Source of the DNA: Stomorhina lunata
Taxonomy: Eukaryota > Arthropoda > Insecta > Diptera > Rhiniidae
DNA length: 64,000 nt
NCBI GenBank assembly: GCA_933228675.1
Contig: OW121743.1
Coordinates: 63,792,681 to 63,856,680, forward strand
Direction of reading: 5' to 3'
Shown: positions 45,781-58,999 of the stretch, piece after piece
How the letters are laid out: each line of letters begins with the position of its first letter
Numbering within the stretch: the stretch's first letter is position 1
Notes under the pieces: generated by a model
Seen by the model: only the letters and a program-made list of their open reading frames with translations
Database searches by the model: none
What the model was told of the DNA's origin: nothing
Program-made: the position numbers and the translations under genes

Positions 45781-48600
45781 TAGATACATTTTCTAAAGAA
45801 AATTTTCGATGCAAAATTTTTCTGTAGAAAATTTTCGATATAAAATTTTTCTATAGAAAATTTTCAATATAAAATTTTTCTATAGAAAATTTTCAATATA
45901 AAATTTTTCTATAGAAAATTTTTAATATAAAAATTTTCTATAGAAAATTTTTAATATAAAATTTTTCTATAGAAAGTTTTCGATATAAAATTTTTTTAAA
46001 GAAAATGTTGGATATAAAGTTTTTCTAACGAAAATTTTCCATGCAAAATTTTTCTATAGAAAGTTTTCGGTGTAAATTTTTTTTATTAAAAAATTTTCGA
46101 TATAAACTTTTCTATAAAAAATTCTCAATATACAAATTTTTCTATAGAAAACTGTCGATATAAAAATTTGTCTATAGAAAATTTTTAATGTAAAATTTTC
46201 CTATAGAAAATTTTTAATATAAAATGTTCCTACAGAAAATTTTTAATATAAAATTTTTCTATAGAAAATTTTTAATATAAAAAAATTTTCCTATAGAAAA
46301 TTTTTAATATGAAATGTTCCTATAGAAAATTTTTAATAGAAAATTTTTAATATAAAATTTTTCTATACAAAATTTTCGTTATAAAATTCTTCTATAGAAA
46401 ATTTTCGATATAAATTTTTTTCTATAGAAAACTGTCGACATAAAAATTTGTCTATAGAAAATTTTTAATGTAAAATTTTTCTATAGAAAATTTTTAATAT
46501 CAAATTTTTCTTTAGAATTTTTATTATATAAAATTTTTCTATAGAAAGTTTTCGTTATAAAATTTTTTGGTAGCAAATTTTCAATATAAAATTTTTGTAT
46601 ACAAAATTTTCGTTATTAAATTTTTCTATAGAAAATTTTCGTTATAAAATTTTTCTATACAAAATTTTCGTTATTAAATTCTTCTATAGAAAATTTTTGA
46701 TATAAAATTTTTTAAATAGAAAATTTTCGGTATAAAATTTGTCTATACCAAATTTTCGGTATAAAATTTTTTTATAAGAAATTTTTCAATATAAAATTTT
46801 TATGTAGAAATTTTTCGATATAAAATTTTTCTATAGAAATATTTCGATATAAAATTTTCTATAGAAAATTTTCGATAGAAAATTTTCGATAAAAAATGTT
46901 TTTATAGAAAATTTTTGATATAGAATTTTTCTATAGAAAATTTTTATATAAAATTTTTCTATAGAAAATTTTCGAAATAAAATTTTTCTATAGAAATTTT
47001 TCGATATAAAATTTTTGTATAGAAATTTTTCGATATAAAATTTTACTATAGAAATTTTCGATACAAAATTTTTCTATAGAAATTTTTCGATATAAAATTT
47101 TTCTATAGAAATTTTTCGATATAAAATTTTTCTATAAAAATTTTCGATATAAAATTTTTCTATAGAAAATTTACAACATAAAATTTTTCTATAGATAATT
47201 TACAACATAAAATTTTTCTATAGAAAATTTTCGATATAAAATTTTTAATAAAAAATTTTTCTATAGAAAAATTTCGATATACATTTTTTCTATATAAAAT
47301 TTGTCTATAGTAAATTTTTGATATAAAATTTTTCTATAGACAATTTTCGATACAAATTTTTTCTATAGAAATTTTCGATATAAATTTTTTCTACAGAAAA
47401 TTTTCGATATGAGATTTTTCTATAGAAAATTTTCGATATACATTATTTCTATACAAAATGTTTCTACAGAAAATTTTCGATATAAAATTATTTATACCAA
47501 ATTTTCGATATAAAATTTTTCTATAAAAAATTTTCGATGTAAAATTTATCAGTAAAAAATTTTCGATATAAAATTTATCAGTAAAAAATTTTCGATACAA
47601 AATTTTTCTATAGAAAGTTTTTGATACAAAATGATGTAAAATTTTACTATTGAAAATTTTCGATATACAATTTTTTTATAGAAAATTTTGCATATAAAAT
47701 TTTTTCTATAGAAAATCTTCGATATAAAATTTTCAAAAAAAAATTTTCTATACAAAATTTTTCTATAGAAAATTATCGATACGAAATTTTTCTTAAGAAA
47801 ATTTTCGATACTAAATTTTTCTACAGAAAATTTTCAATATAAAAATTTCTAAAGAAAATTTTTGTATTGACATTTTTCGATACAAAAATTTTTCTTTAGA
47901 AGATTTTCGTTATAAAATGTTTCTATAGAAAATGTTCGTTATTAATTTTTTTTATAGAAAATTTTCCAAATAAGATTTTTCTAAAGAAAATTTTCGACAT
48001 AAAATTTTTCGATAGAAAATTTTCGATATAAAATTTTTCTATAGAAAATTTTCGATATAAAATTTTTCTATAGAACATTTTTGATATAAAATTTTTCTAT
48101 ATAAAATTTTCGATATAAAATTATAAAAAAAAAAATTATAAATATAAAATCTTTTTATAAAAAATTTTCGATATAAAATATTTCTATAAAAAAAATTTTA
48201 ATTTTTTTTAATTTTTGATTTATAATTTTTCTAAAAAAAGTTTTCGATATAAAATTTTTCTACAGAAAATTTTTCTACATAAAATTTTTCTAAAAAACTT
48301 TTTGATATAAAATTTTCTAAAAATTTTGTTTGTATAAAAGTTTTCTATAGAAAATTTTCTTAAAGAAAATGTTTGATATAAAATTTTTCGACAGAAAATT
48401 TTCGATATAAAATTTTTCTATAGAAAATTTTGAATATAAAATTTTCGATAAAATTTTTAATATAAAATTTTTCGATATAAATATTTTTTTATATGCAAAA
48501 TTTTCGTTATAAAATTTTTCTATAGAAAATGTTTGTTATAAAATTTTTCTATAGAAAATTTTCGCTATAAAATCTTTCTATAGAAAATTTTTTCCTTAGA
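45781..48600 (+). repeat. 29-bp minisatellite, CGATATAAAA type
   Basis: About 95 monomers of 'ttttcgatataaaa' + 'tttttctatagaaaa', at 2.8 kb the longest array in the window. Variants with CAATATAAAA, TAATATAAAA and CGTTATAAAA occur in local clusters, which suggests several rounds of spread. Minus-strand frames rich in YRKFSI-like repeats (47391-47755) are repeat translations. The right edge has a final degenerate unit at about 48590-48640. Confidence 0.93.
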
Positions 48601-50900
48601 ATAGTTGTCGATTGCCTCAGGTTTCTTTTGAAAAGCTAAAGATCCCCTTTGTGTTCCTTATAGTGACGGGCCAATGTAAAGGGGCTAATTTAACTCCACC
48701 TTATTTTATAGTTTTAACTACGTTTCTGCTTTAATGTTTATTAAAACCATTTGGTTCTTAAAACATTTCTCTTGGGTCTTTGTGGTTTCGTTGGCTTTAG
48801 TTTTTGGGTGTTAAGTAAATTTATTTGTTTGATTTTTGTTTGAGAATGCAATTTGTTTGTTTAGACAAGACACAAGTGTTTCCTCTTCATATTCTAACAG
48901 ATCTAACATTTTTCCAGCAAACATTTCCTCAAACAAATGATAACTAACATACGAGTATGAAAGTGAAGATGGTTCAAATTTTGTTTAAACAATTTTTGTT
49001 CTGGGTTTATTTTCAACTACAAAAATGTGATTTTTTTTGTATTAGTGGAAATACAATTTTATTTTGATGTTTTAATATTTACCTTGATGTTGATGTATTT
49101 TAATTCCAACAGAAATTTGTTTTTAACAATTTTTTTTTATATTGAAAAATAAACACCTGATAACGGTTGGTTACTGGCAAATAATCGTTTCGTAGTTTTC
49201 GTTGAGTTGAGGGCAAAATTTTAAACAGGCTATGAAATTTTCTTTGTTTTTTTTTTTTGTTAAAGTAGACAGATAATAATATTTGCCAAGTTAAATGGAA
49301 TCCAAAAATATGTTGATTTGATAAAGTGGTTGAGCCAAAATTTGAAAATATTTTTTTTAGAAATTTTTGATGATTAATTTAAGTTAATTTTGGGTTTGAT
49401 AAAAAGTTTCAAGAAAGTAATAATGAAGATATATTTTTTTAATTTTTTGACACTTGAAACTGTTTCACTTTAACTTTTGTTAAGTTATTATTTTCTCACT
49501 TTAAGCTTTTCTTTTTTGCTGGTAATTAAATTATAACAAAAACATGAAATTTCTTTTTTATGGTTATGCTCTAAAAAATTTTATAATATTACAATTTTTA
49601 TTTTTTTTTTTATAAGATTTTTAATGATATTTCATTACAGTTTAAAATTTTTTTAATTTTTCGCTTTCAAATTTTTTATATTTTCAAAAAAAAACTTTTG
49701 TTTTGTTTGCGTTTTAATTTGTTTATTCTTTTCTTAAACAAAATTTTTCAAGTTTTTTTTGTAGGGCTGTCAAAAAATATGTCAAATTGTGACAGCAGTT
49801 TGTAGTATGACATTTACAGGGATGTTGACATTTACACTCGTATTTGTTTGGTTTTCTTGGTGTAATTATATTTTGGTTTTAGTATTTAACAGCAACCCCC
49901 AAAAAAATACGTAATTCCAGTGATTAACACTTTTTTGGTTTTCTTTAATAATAACAAAGAATTTTTTTTTTCGTTTGAAACCAAATTTTTAGCTTAGAAG
50001 TTAACTCAAATTTTTAATTATCAAAACCTGAGATTTGTTTAAATTTTATAAAAAAGACTTAGCTTTTTTATTATCAATAAAAATTAAATTTTTTTTAAAT
50101 TTCCCAAACAATTTTTTTGTCGAAACTCCAAAAACGTTAAAATAAACTTCTTAAAAAAACCTCGTTTTATTTTTTTTTTTCAAAAATTTCTCAACTTATT
50201 CGCTTGTACAACCAACCGGCTCAAGTTCTCTTTACTAACTAAACTTGCACACAAAAAGTGTCTGTTTACATTTAGCTGACGATTCATAACCAAGATACTT
50301 TTCTATCTGTCAGATACTTTTCTATCTACTTCCATTGTATCTTATTTGCTAACAATCATCGACCAGCTGTATTTCCTCGGTTTGTTTACTTTCTGTAGTA
50401 TTTTATGGATTCATTTTCGTAAATGAACCCCTAAACATGCGGCTTTTCCTCAACGCAAAGAGCACAAAACTAACAAAAATCTAATTGAACTTCTCTTCCC
50501 TCTCTCGGAATATTTGTCAAATATGGAGTTCATTTTCCTTTTACGCTCTCGCCGGTTTTTCTTGAGTTCATTTTTGTTTTGTTATTAATCTTATGAAGTC
50601 ATAATTTTTATTGTATTTTCTTACCTCTTGCTTTTTAATCATTGTTTTTTTTTTTTTTTGTAAACCCTGATCGTTTATTTCAATTGTATTTTTCGTATGC
50701 TCGTTATTGAGGTTCCTGTGACATATTTATGTCTTTAATCCCGAAACATTGGCTTGGCATACTCACACCTATAGAATGTGTGCACAGTGGCGTGGACAAG
50801 GAAATATGCCGAATTAAATAACTTTTTGTAAAATGTTATGTTTTTGTAAAAATGTACTTTTTTGTAAAATAATATTTTTTCTATTAAGATACTTTTGATG
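48601..50900. other. Unique T-rich sequence, no gene recognised
   Basis: Strongly T-rich with many homopolymer tracts. A less AT-rich patch at 50200-50560 has no usable frame. The 61-codon minus frame at 50735-50920 is lysine/tyrosine-rich and extends into repeat-like sequence. Confidence 0.4.
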
Positions 50901-50983
50901 ATTTTGTAAATTTTATTCATTATATTTTTTTTAGGAAATTTATTTTTTTTCTATATCTTATATCTACAAAAGTGCTTTTGAAA

Positions 50984-51079
50984 AGGGAGTTTTTTTAACT
51001 TATATTTTCATTTTGTAGCTTTTGTTTTTCAAGGGAGTTTTTTTAACTTATATTTTCATTTTGTAGCTTTTGTTTTTCA
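50984..51079 (+). repeat. 48-bp tandem duplication
   Basis: 'agggagtttttttaactta' starts at 50984 and again at 51032, with the same 48 bp following each time. Confidence 0.85.
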
Positions 51080-51399
51080 TAATTTTAGCGAAAATCCTTT
51101 TAGTGAACTCTTTATTTTATAAATAGACTCTTTATATACGTAAAAAGTACTATTCTGTAAAGAATTTCTTAAAAAAAGGCATTGGTTTTGCAAAAAGAGC
51201 CTTTCTAACCCATATAACGACTTTTGATAATTTTCTATATAAAAATAACAACTTGGTTTTCTACAAAAAAAATGAAGTTGGTTTTAATTTTATATAGAAA
51301 AGTTTAAGTTTTCGATAACAAAATTTGACGTCTACGTTTTCTATAGAAAAGTCTTGACTTGAACAGAAAAATACTTTTCATCAAATTTTAGAGAAAGTC

Positions 51400-52005
51400 A
51401 ATATTTATTAAAAAATAGATTCATTAGAGAAAATTTTTCAATAAAAATATAAATATAAAAAAACTTAAACTTTTAGTGAAAAATTTTTTTAATGAAAAAT
51501 TTAATATTTAGTGAAAAATTTAATTTTAAGTGAAAAATTTAATTTTTAGTGAAAAATTAATTTTTACTAAAAAATTTAATTTTAAGTGAAAATTTAATTT
51601 TTTATTGAGAAATTTAATTTTTAGTGAAAAATTTAATTTTTTTTTTTAATTTTTTATGAAATATAAAATTTTTAGTGAAAAATTGAGTTTCTAGTGAAAA
51701 ATTCAATTTTTAGTGAAAAATTCAATTTTTAGAATAAAATTTAATTTTTTTGTGAAAAATTTAATTTATGGTGAAATATTTAATTTTTAGTGAACAATTG
51801 AATTTTTAGTGAAAATTTAAATTTTTAGTGAATAACTTTTAGTGAAAAATTTAATTTTTAGTGACAAATTAAATTTTTGGTGAAAAATTAAATTTTTGGG
51901 AAAAAAATTAAATTTTTAGAAAAAAAAAAATAAATTTTTGATTACAAATTTAATTTTTAGTGAATAATTTAATTATTAGTAAAAATTCTTTTTTTAGTAA
52001 AAATT
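51400..52005 (+). repeat. Short degenerate repeat, AATTTTTAGTGAAAA type
   Basis: About 25-30 units of 17-22 bp built on 'aatttttagtgaaaaattt'. The TATAG dyad is absent, which sets it apart from its neighbours, although it leads directly into the next TATAG array. Confidence 0.8.
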
Positions 52006-53250
52006 AATTTCTATAGAAAAGTTGGCGACTGCCTAAGATTTCTAAAAAAGTTGGCGATCTCCTAAGATTTATAGGAAAGTTGGCGATTGCCTAAGTTTTT
52101 TATAGAAAAGTTGGCAATCGCTATAGTTTTCTATAGAAAAGTTGGCGATCGCCTAAGTTTTCTATAGAAAAGTTGGCAATCGCCTAAGTTTTCTATAGAA
52201 AAGTTGGCGATCGCCTAAGTTTTCTATAAAAAAGTTGGCGATCTCCTAAATTTTCTATAGAAAAGTTGGCGATCGCCTAAGTTTTCTATAGAAAAGTTGG
52301 CGATCGCCTAAGTTTTCTATAGAAAAGTAAGCGATCGCCTAAGTTTTCTATAGAAAAGTTGGCGATCGCCTAAGTTTTCTATAGAAAAGTTGGCGATCGC
52401 CTCAGTTTTCTATAGAAAAGTCGGCGATCGCCTAAGTTTTCTATAGAAAAGTTGGCGATCGCCTAAGTTTTCTGTAGAAAAGTTGGCGATCGCCTAAGTT
52501 TTCTATAGAAAAGTTGGCGATCGCCTAAGTTTTCTATAGAAAAGTTGGCGATCGCCTAAGTTTTCTATAGAAAAGTTGGCGATCGCCTAAGTTTTCTATA
52601 GAAAAATTGGTGGTCGCCAATGTTTTCTTTAGAAAAGTTTGGCGATCGCCTAAGTTTTCTATAGAAAAGTTAACGATCGCCTAAGTTTTAGTTCGATCGC
52701 TATAGTTTTCTATAGAAAAGATAGCGATCGCTATAGTTTTCTAGAAAAATGTTGGGTATCGCCAGAGTTTTCTATAGAAAAGTTGGAGATCGAAAGAGCT
52801 TTCTATAAAAAAGTAGGCGATCGCCATACTTTTCTATAGAAAAGTTGGCGATCGCCTAAGTTTTCTATAGAAAAGTTGGCGATCACCTAAGTTTCCTATA
52901 GAAAATTTGGTGTTCGCTATAGTTTTTGATAGAAAAGTTGGCGATCACCTATATTTTCTACAGAAAAGTTGGCAAACGCCTAAGTTTTCTATAGAAAAGT
53001 TGGCGATCGCCTAAGTTTTCTATAGAAAAATTGGTGGTCACCAAAGTTTTCTTTAGAAAAGTTTGGCGATCGCCTAAGTTTTCGATAGAAAAGTTCGCCT
53101 GAGTTTTCTTTAGAAAAATTGGCAATCGTTTGGGTTTTCTTTAGAAAATTGCGAGATAGCCTCAGTTGTCTATACAAAAGTTGGCGATCGCCTCAGTTTT
53201 CTATAAAAAAGTTGGAGATCGCCTGAGTTTTCTCTAGAAAAGTTGGTTAT
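52006..53250 (-). repeat. 31-bp minisatellite, GGCGATCGCC type, inverse orientation
   Basis: About 40 monomers of 'ttggcgatcgcctaag' + 'ttttctatagaaaag'. From 52147 to 52581 there are exactly 14 periods of 31 bp. The right third is more diverged and includes units with GGTGGTCGCC and TTTTCTTTAGAAAA. Compared with 42575-43490 the monomer is on the other strand and has CTAAG in place of CATAA. Confidence 0.95.
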
Positions 53251-53985
53251 ATTTTATTCACATTTTGTATTAACCCTCACCACTGTGCCAATTCATTCAT
53301 CCATCCATGCATTCACACACTTCCTTCCTCTTCTGCTTTGTTGGTTGTTATATCTTGAAAAATGCTCTGTCTGACACACAAGCGGACATACACGTTTTGA
53401 AATGTTTAAATTTTTTACTTTTCAAAATCCAACAAACAGAAAAGGAAATATCATTATGTTGACAATTATTTGACTATAATTCTTGTACGAATCATAAATC
53501 AAAGTAACGAAAAATTAAAGAAGCGTAACTGACCATGTACGAGTTATTACTACGAGTATGTTCAGATGTAGATAGAGTCAATATCAGCCTGAGATTCTAT
53601 GTACTTTATATGTTCTATGTTGAACTTACATTGTCCTTTAATCAAATATTTATTATTTCATTTTGTTAAATTTTCTTTTTACACATTTGGATTGCAAGAT
53701 ACATATAATAATTGTATCCTTTAGATATCTTTTATGATGAAGTGCGGAACTAAGATTTTTTTGTACTCGTATTAAGTTCAAAGAAATGACAATTGTTATA
53801 AAAATATTCAAGTTATAATATAAAAATAGATAATAAGGGTTAAAATGTGATTTTTGTTTTTGGTTTGTAATTTATTTGTTTCGGATTATGATGAAGGTTT
53901 TGTAGAAGTACACAATGAGTTATCATAATTTTTTTATTATATTGTTAAGGAATTTTTCGATTTCATTTAATTAAACCGACAACTA
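53251..53985. other. Unique AT-rich sequence between arrays
   Basis: No supported coding frame or RNA gene. There is a short ATTCATCCATCCATGCATTC-type patch near 53293. Confidence 0.4.
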
Positions 53986-56570
53986 TTTTTTTTCATAGAA
54001 ATAGTTATAGAAAATTTTTCGTCTTCAAAATTTTCTATTATAGAAAATTTTTCGTTTTCAAAATTTTCTATTATAGAAAATTTTTCGTTTCCAAAATTTT
54101 CTATTATAGAAAATTTTTCGTTTTAAAAATTTTCTATTATAAAAAATTTTTCGTTTTAAAAATTTTCTATTATAGAAAAGTTTTCGTTTTAAAAATTTTC
54201 TATTATAGAAAATTTTTCGTTTTAAAAATTTTCTATTATAGAAAATTTTTTGTTTTACAAATTTTCTATTATAGAAAATTTTTCGTTTTAAAAATTTTCT
54301 ATTATAGAAAATTTTTCGTTTTAAAAATTTTCTATTATAGAAAATTTTTCGTTTTAAAAATTTTCTATTATAGAAAATTTTTCGTTTTAAAAATTTTCTA
54401 TTATAGAAAATTTTTCGTTTTAAAAATTTTCTATTATAGAAAATTTTTCGTTTTAAAAATTTTCTATTATAGAAAATTTTTCGTTTTAAAAATTTTTTAT
54501 TATAGAAAATTTTTCGTTTTAAAAATTTTCTATTATAGAAAATTTTTCGTTTTAAAAATTTTCTAGCATAGAAAATTTTTCGTTTTAAAAATTTTCTATT
54601 ATAGAAAATTTTTCGTTTTAAAAATTTTCTATTATAGAAAATTTTTCGTTTTAAAAATTTTCTATTATAGAAAATTTTTCGTTTTAAAAATTTTCTATTA
54701 TAGAAAATTTTTCGTTTTAAAAATTTTCTATTATAGAAAATTTTTCGTTTTAAAAATTTTCTATTATAGAAAATTTTTCGTTTTAAAAATTTTCTATTAT
54801 AGAAAATTTTTCGTTTTAAAAATTTTCTATTATAGAAAATTTTTCGTTTTAAAAATTTTCTATTATAGAAAATTTTTCGTTTTAAAAATTTTCTATTATA
54901 GAAAATTTTTCGTTTTAAAAATTTTCTATTATAGAAAATTTTTCGTTTTAAAAATTTTCTATTATAGAAAATTTTTCGTTTTAAAAATTTTCTATTATAG
55001 AAAATTTTTCGTTTTAAAAATTTTCTATTATAGAAAATTTTTCGTTTTAAAAATTTTCTGTTATAGAAAATTTTTCGTTTTAAAAATTTTCTATTATAGA
55101 AAATTTTTCGTTTTAAAAATTTTCTATTATTTTTCGTTTAAAAAATTTTCTTTTATAAAAAATTTTTCGTTTTCAAAATTTTCTATTATAGAAAATTTTT
55201 CGTTTTAAAAAATTTCTATTATAGAAAATTTTTCGTTTTAAAAATTTTCTATTATAGAAAATTTTTCGTTTTCAAAATTTTCTATTATAGAAAATTTTTC
55301 GTTTTCAAAATTTTCTATTATAAAAAAATTTTCGTTTTAAAAATTTTCTATTATAGAAAATTTTTCGTTTTAAAAATTTTCTATTATAGAAAATTTTTCG
55401 TTTTAAAAATTTTCTATTATAGAAAATGTTTCGTTTTAAAAATTTTCTATTATAGAAAATTTTTCGTTTTAAAAATTTTCTATTATAGAAAATTTTTCTT
55501 TTTAAAAATTTTCTATTATAGAAAATTTTTCGTTTTAAAAATTTTCTATTATAGAAAATTTTTCGTTTTAAAAATATTCTATTATAGAAAATTTTTCATT
55601 TTAAAAATTTTCTATTATAGAAAATTGTTCGTTTTAAAAATTTTCTATTATAGAAAATTTTTCGTTTTAAAAATTTTCTATTATAGAAAATTTTTCGTTT
55701 TAAAAATTTTCTATTATAGAAAATTTTTCGTTTTAAAAATTTTCTATTATAGAAAATTTTTCGTTTTTAAAATTTTCTATTATAGAAAATTTTTCGTTTT
55801 AAAAATTTTCTATTATAGAAAATTTTTCGTTTTTAAAATTTTAGATTATAGAAAATTTTCCGTTTTAAAAATTTTCTATTATAGAAAATTTTTCGTTTTA
55901 AAAATTTTCTATTTTAGAAAATTTTTCGTTTTAAAAATTTTCTATTATAGAAAATTTTTCGTTTTAAAAATTTTCTATTATAGAAAATTTTTCGTTTTAA
56001 AAATTTTCTATTATAGAAAATTTTTCGTTTTAAAAATTTTCTATTATAGAAAATTTTTCGTTTTAAAAATTTTCTATTATAGAAAATTTTTCGTTTTAAT
56101 AATTTTCTATTATAGAAAATTTTTCGTTTTAAAAATTTTCTATTATAGAATGTTTTTCGTTTTAAAAATTTTCTATTATAGAATGTTTTTCGTTTTAAAA
56201 ATTTTCTATTATAGAAATTTTTTCGTTTTAAAAACTTTCTATTATAGAAAATTTTTCGTTTTAAAAATTTTCTATTATAGAAAATTTTTCGTTTTAAAAA
56301 TTTTCTATTATAGAAAATATTTCGTCTTAAAAATTTTCTATTATAGAAAATATTTCGTCTTAAAAATTTTCTATTATAGAAAATATTTCGTCTTAAAAAT
56401 TTTCTATTATAGAAAATTATTCGTTTTAATAATTTTTTCTTATAGAAAATGTTTCGTTATAAAAATTTTTCATTATAAAAATATTTTCTTATAGCAAATC
56501 TTTGGTTATAAAAATTTTTACTTATAGAAATTTTTTCGTTTTAAAAAAATTTACATAAAAAAGTTTTTAT
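53986..56570 (+). repeat. 33-bp minisatellite, CGTTTTAAAAA / CTATTATAG type
   Basis: About 78 monomers of 'tttttcgttttaaaaa' + 'ttttctattatagaaaa'. From 54071 to 54665 the register is exactly 18 periods of 33 bp, and homogeneity extends over most of the array. Because 33 is divisible by three, one frame stays open for 289 codons (55625-56494) as an 11-residue repeat; that is a by-product and not a gene. Edge units at both ends are diverged. Confidence 0.97.
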
Positions 56571-57801
56571 GTACTTTTTTTTAGTTTTCATTACAAATTA
56601 CAATTTATTATGTAAAGTACTAATAATTTAAACAATTATCATAAAAATTAATTATTTATCTTTAGAGGTACCGAAAGTCTTCAATTTTTAACAATAATTA
56701 AATAAAATACAATTACATAGAAATTGAAAAAATTCATAAAATTTGACTCTTTAATTTTAAACAAGTAATACTTAAATTCCAAATTTTAATTATCCACTTG
56801 TTAAAATATTTACAATCATAAAAAAATGATTAAATAAATTTCAAAGAAAGTTTTTTTATCTTTAATTTTTATTGTCTCATAAAAACCTCAAGTTGTCTTA
56901 AATAATTGAAACGGAGACACTACAAAATCATTAAATATTTAATAGAAATTATGAAGAAAAAACACAATAAATATTATTGAACATTATTGAAAATTTAAGC
57001 GGTTGAAGTTCACAAAAGCCAACAAAAAGACAGCTACTGCAACTGTTTTTAAATTTACGATTTAACCCTCTAAATGTTGAAAAATCTTCAAATTAGAAGA
57101 AAAAAAATCAAATGTTTTCGATTAAAAACCAATTTTTTTCAATTGCTGATGTCAGAGATTTTTTCCCTAATTTTTTTCTGGGATCTTAAGTATAATCATT
57201 TAAATAGGTCATAAATAACTACAAGATTTTGTTTTGCTGTCATAATTTTTTCAATCGTTATTTTTTTTATTTCTTAGATTTTTAATAATTCTAATAAGAC
57301 AATTTTGTTCTTTTTTCATTCTAGAAAAATTATGGGAAAAATTTTTATAGCCGGAAATTTAATAAGTAAATAAAGGCCACTTCAGTTTCAGGTAAGTCAA
57401 TATTTTCGTATTTATTTATTATTAAAAATTGATTTTCTGTCCTTCTTCATTTTAGTATGAAGTTGAGTTGTTTGCAAATATTTTGCTACTTATTTTTTTT
57501 TGTTTTGCCCTCAAACCTTTTTATATTGAGAGCAGGTAATAAGTGGCTTTAGCTTGCGGGCATGCAACTGTAAATGCTTTCCTTGGAGTTTCCGGAAAGG
57601 AAAATTGTATTTTCCCATATAATTTTGAATATTTAATTTAAGGAAATGATGAAATTTAGTTTAAGAAATTGAAAGTCAAAGTCTTCACTTATTTTCTTGC
57701 ATCAATTCTTAGCTTATAGTCAGAAGAGGTAAAGAAGTGTTGAAAGTGGAATCAACTGCAAGTAGGGGACTTCTTTTGAAAGTTGATAAAGGTCATCTTG
57801 T
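56571..57801. other. Unique AT-rich sequence, no gene recognised
   Basis: No supported frame, RNA gene or repeat. A slightly GC-richer patch lies at 57540-57600. Confidence 0.4.
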
Positions 57802-58607
57802 TATACCCTTCACCACCATAGGTGGAAAGTTTGTTATAAGTTTGTGCTGATGTATGTAACGCATAGAAATATTTGTCTTAGACCCATCTTTTAGTATACC
57901 AATAGGCTTAGAATCACTTTCTGAATCGATTTAGCGATGTCCGTCCGTCCGTCTGGCTGGACGGCTGGCTGGCTGGACCCCCATGTAAACCTTGTAATCA
58001 AACTACAGATCGCAATTTTAAAGATAATTTGATGAAATTTATCACAGATAATTTTTTTGATAATAGGACCATGGCTATTGAAATTCGTCAAAATCAGTCC
58101 ATTATTTATGGTACCTTCCATAGGTCCCACTTCCCGGAATTGATATATTGGCCACAAAAATCAATATTTTTTCATGAAATTTAAAACAAATACTGCTTAT
58201 GTAAACTTAAATCACTGTACCAAATTTCGTTGAAATCGGTTCATATTTGACCGTAGCTCCTATACAAACTTTTCTTTAAAAATGCACTAAATGAGACTAA
58301 ATTTACTAAAACGCTCGTAAATCCGAAGATAATGAGAATTTTTAGTTTATATATATATACATAATTTTTGTAACAACTGTAATCAATTTGCCAAATTTCG
58401 AGATAATCGGTCCACATTGGACCATAGCTCTCATATAAGTCCAAATGGCGGAAACAGCTTAAATGTATAATTTTTGAGAATATGATTGTATGTTGGCAAA
58501 ATTTTGCTTATATTTGTTTTTATACAGGAAAAGGAACACCTTTGACCTTAGTGGTGAAGGGTATCGTATGGTCGGGCTTGACCGGCTATAGCACTTTCTT
58601 ACTTGTT
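57802..58607 (+). mobile_element. Helentron/DINE-like element, copy E (nearly complete)
   Basis: The 5' end is TATACCCTTCACCACCAT, a GTCC/CTGG run lies at about 57940-57975, the inner repeat GTGGTGAAGGGTAT at about 58551-58564, the hairpin GGTCGG...CCGGC follows, and the element ends with CTTACTTGTT at 58607. It is very similar in length and order to copy C. The minus-strand frames at 57891-58444 are incidental. Confidence 0.78.
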
Positions 58608-58990
58608 AAAGTTATATCAGTGAAATTAGTTGTCAATTATTCAGTCTTTCTTGCAAAATCCCTACAGATATAACATTCAACAACACCTAAAAATGATTAC
58701 ATATTTTCAAAATAGGTATTCTGTTCGAGCAACGCACCAATGCGAGAAATCATATTCATAGAAATGGACCTTTTGGATAAATGGGTACTTATCGATTTTC
58801 CATATGAGATCCACAAACTTTCAATGCATCTCAAAAAAACAACTACTTTGATCATGCCAAGGTATTCAGACATATTCTTTAAACAACTGATAACAAGTAA
58901 GAAGGTACAATAGGTGGTAAAATCTGACTCACTTCAAACCCTTAACTTCTTAGAGGCATATCTAAGGTTATGTTTTCTTAACACAACACA
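58608..58990. other. Stretch without recognised feature
   Basis: No family-specific motif. It precedes the RTE-like fragment; the upstream part of that open frame (residues 1-60 or so) does not look like reverse transcriptase. Confidence 0.35.
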
Positions 58991-58999
58991 AATTTCTGG

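Noticed and set aside
50782..50795. A second CACAGTGG transposon end
   Set aside because: A single 'cacagtggcg' without an inverse partner nearby; too short to call.
55625..56494. 289-codon open frame
   Set aside because: It is a translation of a 33-bp satellite; 33 is a multiple of three, so one frame stays open. No start context, signal or family feature.
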